This document shows positions 33,811 through 42,400 of a stretch of DNA of 58,726 bases, one piece after another. The stretch lies in assembly GCA_016190245.1 (NCBI GenBank), contig JACPQY010000055.1, forward strand, positions 1 to 58,726, written 5' to 3'. The position numbers and the translations under genes were made by a program. Positions within the stretch are counted from its first letter, which is position 1; each line of letters begins with the position of its first letter. The stretch comes from Nitrospirota bacterium (lineage in GTDB: Bacteria > JACPQY01). The notes beneath the pieces are model-generated. The model made no database searches. It was given only the letters and a program-made list of their open reading frames with translations, and was not told the DNA's origin.

Positions 33811-36732
33811 GTGGCGCCACGAGTCATGGCTTGGGGCAAACATTCGATCCTTTTCATCGCGATAGGGCTCGCCTCTCTGGCGGGCTCGTGTGGTGACATC
33901 CGCAAGGGCGCGGCGGCCAAGGCGGACCTTCAGGGTACCGTGATGGACTCCGCCACGAAGGCCCCGGTGCAGGGCGCGAAGGTGACCGTGTGGTCGGTTG
34001 ACAAGCCGGAAGATCCGCCCGTGGTCGAGGCCGTGACCGACCAGAAGGGGGCCTTCGCGTTTCCGGTGCTGAGGGAGGGGCAATACAAGGTCGTTGTCGA
34101 ATCGTCGTCCCACGTGCGGTACGAGACAACCGTCGCCATTGTGGACACGACCGGTGGGGAGGCCGCGGGGGTCGATCTCAAGATCCTTCTGAATGCCAAG
34201 GGCGACATGTATCCGGAGTGGGCGACCTACGTTTCGAGGGGCGCGGTTCGGGCCGTGGCCCGCGCCAAAACGGGAGATCTGTGGGTGGGGTCGGATGGAG
34301 GACTGGTGAGGATCCGTCCCGATGGTGGGCAGGTGGGGTACACGAGCTCCGAAGGTCTCCCCGCCAATCGTGTGTATGCGCTTCTCGCCACGGACGTCCA
34401 TCTCTGGGTGGGGACGGAGGGCGGCCTGGCGCGGCTGGCTTGGGACTCCGAGGAGTGGGCGCTTTTCAGCTCGGAGAAGGACGGCTTGGCCGGGGACAAG
34501 ATCTATGCGGTGGATCGAGGGCCGGACGGCTCGATCTGGCTGGGGACCGACGGCGGTGTGAGCCGGCTTCAAGGCTACTATTGGACGAGCCACCGCAAGG
34601 GAACGGGCACGGTGAAGAACGCGTGCGGGGCGGTGGAGTTGCCGGATCCTGAGGTGCTTGCCCTGGCTTTCGATCCCGAGGGCCGCACTTGGTTCGGCAC
34701 CGCGAACGGCCTGGCGAGCCTCGGGAACAACGCGTGGTGCTGGTATCTCTCCACGTGGCCGAACGTGGGTCTGGCGGACAATCGGATCGAGCGGGTGAGG
34801 ATCCTCCCGGGCGCGTCGATCGAGCGCAGCGTGAAGTGGCTGGCGACCGGGTTGGGGGTTTCCTCGTTCGACGGTTGCCGGTGGACCTCGTACGGGCCTG
34901 ACCTTGTCACGGAGGAGTATCCACCCGTCTCGGAGAGTCGATGCTCAGAGGCGGCGTTCACGTGCGATCCGACAAACACGAATTTGACGTGCACGGTGGA
35001 CGGGGCGGCCTGCGGGTCGGACCCCACGGCGTGCGTGGCCAAAGGGGGCGAGTGCAAAGGCATCTGCACGCTCCTGAAACCGACGTGCGACCTCGGGCGG
35101 GCGACCTGCGTGACGCCATCCGCCACCTGCACGCTGCCTGCGAAGGGGTGTACGGCCGACGGGAGCGTCTGCACGGACGAAACGGCGTGCCAGCAGAAAG
35201 GGGGACAGTGCATTCAGCTCAAGATGCGCTGCGAGGGACAGGTGGCCAACTGCGTCCTACCGGCGCTCGTGTGCCCCGGCCCGGGCTGCGATCAGGCGGA
35301 GGCGAAGTGCGAGACCGCAGGAGCCGTGTGCACCTTGCCGCAGCGCGCCTGTGTGCTCGCCGCCAACTCGTGTGAGGGGCAGGGGGTGTGCGCCCTGCCC
35401 GCTCGGCAGTGCGTTTTCCCGCAGGAGCGGCCCTGTCCGCTGGTATCCATCAAGGTGTCGGCGGACCAGATGCCGGATGGTCGGTTCTTCACGGTCTGGG
35501 CGGACACGGACGGCACGGTGTGGGCCGGCACGCGCAGCGGGCTGCTGCGTTTTTCAAACAATCAATGGAGCTGGCTCAAGAGCGAGGTTCCGCAGGTGCC
35601 TGTTTCCATGATCACACGCGAGGGCAACGATCTGTGGGTTGGGATCGATGGGGGTTTGAAGAAATACGACGGCTCGAATTGGACCGACCAGGCCCTTCCG
35701 CCGGGCCCCATCGGTCCGGACATCCGCGATCTCGTTCACACGGACGCGGGGACGTGGCTGGCCACGGATCGCGGCGTCAGTTTCTTCAAGACCGACGGGA
35801 CGTGGACCCACTACACGACTGCGCAGGGACTTCCCTCGGACAACGTGCGGGCGATCGAGCGGACCCCCGGAGGCGAGGTCTGGGCGGGCACGCCTACCGG
35901 GCTGGCGAAGCTGGTGAACGACAAGTTTGAGGCGCTCTGCGCCGCGGAGAAGTCCGCGCGGGATACCTGCATCACGAACTGCCAGGCGGGAGATCCCAGC
36001 AAGGTCTGCACGGGAACATGCAGCACTCAGGAGACGGCCTACCAAACCTGCTCGGCCCCTTATCAGGACGTCCGCGCGCTCGAGCCCGGGTCGGGGAACG
36101 CGCTCTGGATCGGGACTTCCAAGGGCCTGCTCCTCAGGGATGGGAGCAACGTCACCAGCTACACGGGCTCAACCGGGTTGCGCGGTAACCTGGTGACCGC
36201 TCTCTATGTGGAATCGGACGGGGCCTTGTGGGTGGCGACGGCCGTAAGCCGCGACCCCACCAGTACCGCGTGCCCAAAGCCGGATCCAAAGACGGGATGC
36301 CAGTTTACCGGCGGGCTGAACCGCATCAAGGGTTCGGAGATTCTCTCCTACACGGGATCGAACGGTCCGCTGGGCAAGATCGTGTATGCGATCGCCCGCG
36401 GCCCCAAGGGGCGACTTTGGGTGGGAACGGATCAAGGCCTGAGCATCTACGATGGAAACGCCTGGTCGCATTACGGCCAGAACACGACCAAGCCGGCGGA
36501 GGGGCCGGGCGGGAAGCGCGTGTATGCGATTGCCGTGACCGACAGGGAGGAGGTGTGGTTGGGGACGGACGCCGGCGCCAGTCGCGGGACGGAGCCGGGT
36601 GGCCCGTGGGAGCACCTGACGAGCACGAAGGGGTTGGCCGACAACAAGGTCGTCGTTGCGAGGACGCGCTCGGGGAACGAAATCTGGTTGGGTACGCCGA
36701 AGGGGGTCAGCGTCTACCAGCCGCGGCAATGA
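33811..36732 (+). CDS. Lipoprotein with two-component-regulator-type propeller and Cys-rich insertion
   Basis: A 973-residue lipoprotein (lipobox SLAGSC; ATG 33826 is a possible start). Residues ~30-120 form a carboxypeptidase-regulatory-like beta-sandwich. The rest is a beta-propeller of Reg_prop repeats (LWVGSDGGLVRI, LWVGTEGGLARL, IWLGTDGGVSRL, VWAGTRSGLLRF, LWVGTDQGLSIY and others, at least ten), the sensor blade type of hybrid two-component kinases, here without any kinase. The propeller is interrupted at 34943-35445 by ~165 residues with more than 25 Cys (CTVDGAACGSDPTAC and similar), and again by a short Cys-rich loop near 35935-36055. Probably extracellular ligand sensing or adhesion. 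First of four consecutive surface genes. Confidence 0.82.
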   Translation: MAPRVMAWGKHSILFIAIGLASLAGSCGDIRKGAAAKADLQGTVMDSATKAPVQGAKVTVWSVDKPEDPPVVEAVTDQKGAFAFPVLREGQYKVVVESSSHVRYETTVAIVDTTGGEAAGVDLKILLNAKGDMYPEWATYVSRGAVRAVARAKTGDLWVGSDGGLVRIRPDGGQVGYTSSEGLPANRVYALLATDVHLWVGTEGGLARLAWDSEEWALFSSEKDGLAGDKIYAVDRGPDGSIWLGTDGGVSRLQGYYWTSHRKGTGTVKNACGAVELPDPEVLALAFDPEGRTWFGTANGLASLGNNAWCWYLSTWPNVGLADNRIERVRILPGASIERSVKWLATGLGVSSFDGCRWTSYGPDLVTEEYPPVSESRCSEAAFTCDPTNTNLTCTVDGAACGSDPTACVAKGGECKGICTLLKPTCDLGRATCVTPSATCTLPAKGCTADGSVCTDETACQQKGGQCIQLKMRCEGQVANCVLPALVCPGPGCDQAEAKCETAGAVCTLPQRACVLAANSCEGQGVCALPARQCVFPQERPCPLVSIKVSADQMPDGRFFTVWADTDGTVWAGTRSGLLRFSNNQWSWLKSEVPQVPVSMITREGNDLWVGIDGGLKKYDGSNWTDQALPPGPIGPDIRDLVHTDAGTWLATDRGVSFFKTDGTWTHYTTAQGLPSDNVRAIERTPGGEVWAGTPTGLAKLVNDKFEALCAAEKSARDTCITNCQAGDPSKVCTGTCSTQETAYQTCSAPYQDVRALEPGSGNALWIGTSKGLLLRDGSNVTSYTGSTGLRGNLVTALYVESDGALWVATAVSRDPTSTACPKPDPKTGCQFTGGLNRIKGSEILSYTGSNGPLGKIVYAIARGPKGRLWVGTDQGLSIYDGNAWSHYGQNTTKPAEGPGGKRVYAIAVTDREEVWLGTDAGASRGTEPGGPWEHLTSTKGLADNKVVVARTRSGNEIWLGTPKGVSVYQPRQ

Positions 36733-36739
36733 GAAGCGG

Positions 36740-36895
36740 GGCCGATCGGTGGGCCGCGAGAAGGGGGCGTTCGGAAGCAACCCTCACCCGATATTTCCGC
36801 CGGCAGGCGGACAAGCTGACCACCCTCCCCGCCTGTCCGCCCAACGGTGGATCGGCGGGCAGGTCCCGCGTGCAGGAGAGGGGAGGGTGAGGGTG
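36740..36895. other. Intergenic stretch with CCCTCACCC/GGGTGAGGG inverted ends
   Basis: CCCTCACCC near 36781 pairs with GGGTGAGGG near 36885. Between them are CGGCGGGCAGG-type repeats. The right arm contains GGGAGG, which could serve as ribosome site for a GTG at 36893. Confidence 0.45.
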
Positions 36896-36919
36896 TCCGC
36901 TCGCAGATTGCCCGGGGGA

Positions 36920-39160
36920 ATGACCACCCGGACAGGGTTGGCGGGGCGCTTGCGGGCCGGACTGCTTGCGATGGCCGTTGCCGCCCTTTGCGTGCGCGCC
37001 CCTCGCGCCATCGCCGCTGCCCCTGGCGAGGAAGCCGACCTAACCCGGCGCTCCGCGGCGTTCACGGGGCTCTCGGGCTTGGCGCGCGTGTACACGGCGT
37101 GGAAGATCCCGCGCGCAACGTTGGTCAACAAGCTCAGTGGACTTTACTTCACGCGGGAGCCGTTTCTTCTCGCCACGCAGGCCCACGAGCGGTTTGGGGG
37201 ATACATGTCCTTCACGCTCTCCCCCGCCATCGTGGAGACCAAGCCGCGCCCCGGGGGCAAGGGCCCGCCCGGCGCTGCGCCGATGTGGGAGTCCTTCGAA
37301 GTGGCATTCGCGTACGGCGCGGCCTCGCACGTGAGCCGGGACGTGGAGACCGAGGTCCGGCTGACCACCGAGTCGGCGGGTGACGTTGATGCGGCCCTCA
37401 AGTATGCCCTGCCTTGGCCCCTCTTCGGCAACGTGCTTCACCTGGGCGCGAACACCGGTTTTCACATGCTGAGCCGGATGGCCGATGTCGGGCCGGATCT
37501 GGCCACCATCAGCCCCTGGGCCCGATTTCTCGTGAGCGCGGACTTCAGGCGCTTCTTCCCACTCCAGGCGCACCTGAACGTCGGCTATCTCCAGGACAAT
37601 ACGCTCGACCTCTTCGATGAGAACCAGCCCGTTCCACCGCGCTGGCGTCGATACTCCCAGGGGGCGTGGTACGAGGACAGCTTCCTTCTCGGTTTCGCGC
37701 TCGATGCGCCGGTCTGGCGCTTCATCCCGTACCTGGAAGCCACCGCTTGGATCGACACCGACGGTGACGCGCTCAACGACGCGGGGCAGAAGGTGGGCAT
37801 CCAGAACGTCCGCCAGAATCCCATCTTGATCACGCCCGGCCTGCGCGCCTTCGTCACGCAGCACGTCGCGTTCGAGGCAGGGGCGGACCTGGGCTACCTG
37901 AGCGACGACTTTCCCGGAGCCACCGACGAAGGGCAGAAAGCCATCGTGCCGCCGTGGCAACTGTTCGGCTCTGTCAGCTATGCATTCGTTCCCAAGCTGC
38001 CGGTGCTGCTGAAGGTCAGGCGCGCGGAGGGACGCCTCACCGGAAAAGTCACCGACGCGCAATCTCATCAGCCCCTCGGGCGGGTCGTGATCGACCTGGA
38101 AGGTCCTGAAAAGAACCTCCCCCAGCTTGCCTCGGAGGAACCCTCCGGCGAGTTCGTGCTCGATCGCCTCGCGCCGGGGGCTTACGTCCTTGTCGCCACG
38201 CTGGAGGGCTACGCGCCGCTCAGGCGGGAGTTCGAGATCAAGAAGAAAGAGGTAACCACGATCGACGTTCCGCTTGCGCCGTTGAGGATGACCGGGACGA
38301 TCGCGGGCGGCATCACGATGAAGGACGGCAAGGCGCTCGGTGGTTTGGTCTTTGTCCAGCGAAAGGGCGACGCCACGCCGAAGATCATGAGCACGGATGC
38401 CGCCACGGGCGCTTTCTCCGCCACGCTTGACACGGGTGAATACGACGTGCGCGCCGTGGCCCCAGGCTTCCTGGAGAGCAAGCTGGAGTCGGTTCGGGTC
38501 TCGGCGAACTCCGAGACGCGGCTCGCCTTCGTGCTCGACCCGCGTCCGGAACCAAAACTGATCCGAATCACCGAGGAGAAGATCGAGATCCTCGAGACGA
38601 TCCATTTCGAAACGGGCCGGGCGATCATCAAACCGGTGTCGTATCCCGTTTTGGACGAGATCGCGGGGACGCTGCTCGAGAATCTCGACGTCAACGTGCG
38701 CGTGGAGGGTCACACGGACGACCGCGGCAAGCTCGAAGTCAATGTGGGACTTTCTCAGGACCGCGCGGAGTCGGTGGTGGACTACCTTGTGAACAAAGGG
38801 ATCGAGCGCTCGCGCTTGACGGCGGTCGGCCTCGGGCCGCAGCGGCCCATCGCGGACAATGCCACCGCAGAGGGGCGGGCGAAGAACAGGCGCGTCGAAT
38901 TCATTATCGTCGGCGGCCAGTTCAGGGAGCATGTGAGCCAGGTGACAGCGCCGCCGGGAGGGGCGGAGATCAAGTGGGCGGTCGTGGCCACTGACCCGCA
39001 CGCGATCGTTTATGAAGCGCGCGACGGGAAGGCGATCGGCCGCGCCCGTAGCGGCCAGCGCCTGGCCTACGTGGCCACGGAGGAGGGGTGGGTTTCGGTT
39101 CGGCTCAAGACGGGCAAGGTTGTCTGGATCAAGGCGGGAGACGTCACGCTGCTGCCCTGA
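36920..39160 (+). CDS. OmpA-family outer-membrane protein with regulatory-like and SH3-like domains
   Basis: A 746-residue protein. Signal peptide: MTTRTGLAGRLRAGLLAMAVAALCVRAPRAIAAAP. Residues ~60-350 have alternating aromatic strands (GYMSFTLSPAI, FVSADFRRFFPLQAHLNVGYLQD) fitting an outer-membrane beta-barrel. Two carboxypeptidase-regulatory-like domains follow (~370-540), then an OmpA domain with peptidoglycan-binding residues (VEGHTDDRGKLEVNVGLSQDRAESVVDYL...GRAKNRRVEF) and an SH3-like end (AIVYEARDGKAIGRARSGQRLAYVATEEGWVSVRL). The OmpA plus SH3 pair suggests cell-wall anchorage of the surface assembly encoded around it. GTG 36893 with GGGAGG is an alternative start, but that site lies in repeat DNA. 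Confidence 0.88.
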   Translation: MTTRTGLAGRLRAGLLAMAVAALCVRAPRAIAAAPGEEADLTRRSAAFTGLSGLARVYTAWKIPRATLVNKLSGLYFTREPFLLATQAHERFGGYMSFTLSPAIVETKPRPGGKGPPGAAPMWESFEVAFAYGAASHVSRDVETEVRLTTESAGDVDAALKYALPWPLFGNVLHLGANTGFHMLSRMADVGPDLATISPWARFLVSADFRRFFPLQAHLNVGYLQDNTLDLFDENQPVPPRWRRYSQGAWYEDSFLLGFALDAPVWRFIPYLEATAWIDTDGDALNDAGQKVGIQNVRQNPILITPGLRAFVTQHVAFEAGADLGYLSDDFPGATDEGQKAIVPPWQLFGSVSYAFVPKLPVLLKVRRAEGRLTGKVTDAQSHQPLGRVVIDLEGPEKNLPQLASEEPSGEFVLDRLAPGAYVLVATLEGYAPLRREFEIKKKEVTTIDVPLAPLRMTGTIAGGITMKDGKALGGLVFVQRKGDATPKIMSTDAATGAFSATLDTGEYDVRAVAPGFLESKLESVRVSANSETRLAFVLDPRPEPKLIRITEEKIEILETIHFETGRAIIKPVSYPVLDEIAGTLLENLDVNVRVEGHTDDRGKLEVNVGLSQDRAESVVDYLVNKGIERSRLTAVGLGPQRPIADNATAEGRAKNRRVEFIIVGGQFREHVSQVTAPPGGAEIKWAVVATDPHAIVYEARDGKAIGRARSGQRLAYVATEEGWVSVRLKTGKVVWIKAGDVTLLP

Positions 39161-39358
39161 GCGCCCGGACAGCCCCACAGGTGTCGCCGGCGGCAGGCGG
39201 AGCGGTTGAGGTGGGGCGGAATTCGCGAGTCGTTGGGTCGGGAGTCCAGGGTGGCGTGAGATACGTCACAGACAAGGATGAGACGTTAGGCTATGTTGGT
39301 TGAATCCTAAAGTGCGCCGCGGGGCCTGCCGAACATCCGGCGAAAAGGGGGATTTCAG

Positions 39359-39387
39359 TTGCAAGTCATGGGCGGATTCCTTATGCT
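39359..39387 (+). promoter_or_regulatory. Promoter of giant kelch/RCC1 lipoprotein gene
   Basis: TTGCAA (39359-39364), 17-base spacer, TATGCT (39382-39387). Transcription would begin near 39394, so the start is GTG 39402 or ATG 39405 with an 8-11 base leader. Confidence 0.6.
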
Positions 39388-39404
39388 TTCCTGCGGGCTT
39401 GGTG

Positions 39405-42400
39405 ATGAGTGTGTGGGGCGCGCGCCACGGTTCTGATGTAGCTTGGGCGTGGCCCAGCCTCGCCCGCCGATCGGGCGCGCGGTTCCCGCTCCTTCTCGCT
39501 GTCTTCTCTCTCGCCATCAACACCTGCGGGGGGGGGAGCTGTCTGCTCCTACCCGAGGATGAGGAGAAGGCCGGGCTGGCAGACTACGTTGCACCCGCTC
39601 GCCAGACGGTGAGCGGGGTCGTTCGAGACGATCTCGCGGGAGGCGGCGTGGTGGGGGCCCATGTGACTCTCGCCGTGTGGGCTCCGACCAGCGGCAAAGC
39701 GGCGGTCGCCCGGGGCGGTGGCCGCACGCGGCCCGTCGTGAAGAGCTACGAGGCCGTCACCGGAGCGCGCGGGGAGTTCGCCATCCGCGACGTGCAGGTG
39801 CTCCAAGGCTCCTCGGCGCAGCTTACGATCAAGCGAGACGGCTATTCGGAGACGTTCAAGAGTCTCGCGTACGAGGAGCTCATCGGCGGCGAGATTCACG
39901 CCAGCGACATCGCGCTCAGGCCGGTCATGTACTCCCGGGCGCTGGACAGCCGGAGGTCCGTGCAGACTCCCGACGGCTCCGTCCAGATCCGTCTCTCTGA
40001 AAAACTTCAGTGCGATCCCGCGTGCACGCATCCGGACGACCCGGTGCTGGCGGCCGGACCGACCACTGTGGTGGCGGATGTCTCGGTGATCGATCCCACC
40101 ACGGATGCGGACGCTTTTCCCGTGGGTTTCGAGGGAACGTACACGACCGATGAGAAGGGCAACGTCACCCTGTGCCATGCCCCGCCGGGCAACTCCGAAG
40201 CCGCCAAGACTCTGAGTGTGAACGCCTCGGCCGTGTCGGGCCACTTGGCGCACGGCGACACGATCGGCGCCTGCGCCGGCGATGCGGCGGCGGCGAAGGA
40301 AGCCGAGGCGGACGAGGAGGCGGTCCAAATACCGGTCCAACTCGAGCCCGTCGCGGCGGCTCACTTCGACCTTCGCACGAAGTCGGGGCACATGATCGAC
40401 GCCCTGGTCAAACCGGACACGCCGGCCGAGGTGACCATCGAGGTTCCGCCGACGCTCCAGGAGAAAGTTCTCGATGCCTACGACAAGGGCGAAAGGACCA
40501 TGCCCGCGTTTCATTTCGACGGTGGGGCCGGCACATGGGTGAGGGACGGTGAGGCGCGGCTCGTGGTGGTCGAGGAACAAGCCGTGCGGACCAAGATCGA
40601 CGAGGACGGTGAGACCACAGAGGTGAAGGAGCGCGTGCGAAAAGTTCTGGCCGAGGCCGAGGTGACCAAGACGTGCTGGGTGGTCGTGGCCCAAGAGAAG
40701 CAGGGCGTCTGCATTGAAGGCAAGGTGATCGGGCCGGACAAGGCGGCGGCCAAGGGAGTTTGGGTGCGCGGTGACGGTCTCCGGGGACACGCGAGGGCGT
40801 ATGCGCGGACCCGTCCGGACGGAAAGTATCGCTTGTTTGTGGCGCGGGGCGAAACGGTGCGGATCAGCGTTCACCGGAGGAAGGAGGAGAGCGACACGGA
40901 GGAAGGCGAGGGGCTCCTGGTGGACGCGGGCGCCGAGCCATCCAGCGAAGGATGCATAGAAGCCGCCGATCTCGCGCTGCCAGACCACGGGACGATCACG
41001 GGTCGGCTCCTGGACCGCTCCGGCCAGCCGGTTCAGGGGACCGTGGTCACCTCCCAGGGTGAGGCCGCGGACATCGGCGCGGATGGCGCGTTCTCCGTGG
41101 ATGCCGACGCGGACACCGAGTCGTTGCGCGTGGTGGGCTTGGCGGGTGGTCAGCCGGTGTCTCTGGAGGTCCCGGTGGGAGCCGTGGCCGAGGGCGCGAC
41201 GGTGGATGTCGGCACGGTGACCGTCGCTGCTCCCGTCGCGATCACGGGCGAAGTTAGGGAAGAAGACGGCACCCCCATCGTCGAAGCGGTGGTGGAAGCG
41301 GCGGGGGCCGTGACCGAGACGGACTCGTCCGGAAAATACACGATCAGCGTACCCGCCACCGACAAGCCGGTCGAGATCACGATCTCGGGCATGACGCAGG
41401 AGGGCGAGCCGCTGGCCGCGACCATCGAGGTTTCCACCGCCGGCGCCGCTCAGGTGAAGGCGCCGGAAGTGAAGATCGATCTCGATCCCATGTGCGTAGC
41501 CGGCCGCGTGGTGGATCATCGAGGCCGCGGGCTGCGGGGATCCACCGTGCGCGTGGGTTCGTCCCAAGTGGTTCTGACGGATGACGAAGGACTCTTTCGC
41601 GCCACCGTGCTCGCGGATGGCGACGTGGCCGTGAGCGCGCGGCACCGCGAGGGGGCCATAGATGAAACTTTGGAACGGATCGTGCGCCCGGTAAAGGGTG
41701 GAGCGTGCGAGGAGGTCGAGTTGCGCCTTGATACCCGGCCCGCGTGGGTCTCCGGGCGGGTGACGCGCGGCTCCGGCGGGCGCGGCATCGTGGCGCGTGT
41801 TCGCAGGGCCATTTCACGAGGCGACCCCCTGGAAGGCGTTCAGGTGGTTTCCTCGAACGGCGCCGTTACCACGACGGAGTTCGACGGCCACTACAGGATC
41901 CCCGTGGAGCGCGACGCCTCGGTGACGCTCGTGTTCACACTCGGCGAGGCGCGGGAGGAAGAAGCCGTGACCACGCGCGAGCGCGGCTCCGTGACGTTCC
42001 TGGACGTGGAGATGGACATCGAGGACGCGCCCCCGGTCGTGCGCGAGGTCGAAACCAGTTCGGAGGCAACACGGCCGGGCGGCACGGTCGAGATCGAGGT
42101 GACCGTGGCGGACGAGGGGGCCATTAAATATGAAGTGGCGTCTCCAACGGGAGGCACGGTGGACACGACGGGCGGAACCGCGCCGGCCACGGAGGAAGGC
42201 ACCACCGTGACGGTCACGTGGAGCGCGCCGCAGGAGCCGGGCGTCTACGATGTGCCCGTCACGATCACGGATGCGGGCGGTCAAACGACCACGGCAACGG
42301 TCACGATCGAGGTGCACACGGAGAATGAAGCGCCCAGCGTGGTGGATGTGGCGGCGACCACCGAAGCGCCCGTGCCCGGGGAGAAGGTGACGGTCACGGC

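Noticed and set aside
37040-39178. 712-codon minus-strand frame opposite the OmpA gene
   Set aside because: Shadow of a clear OmpA-family gene; His/Arg-rich and without motifs.
39549-41645. 698-codon minus-strand frame opposite the giant lipoprotein
   Set aside because: Shadow frame; the plus strand has repeated beta-sandwich domains and a lipobox.
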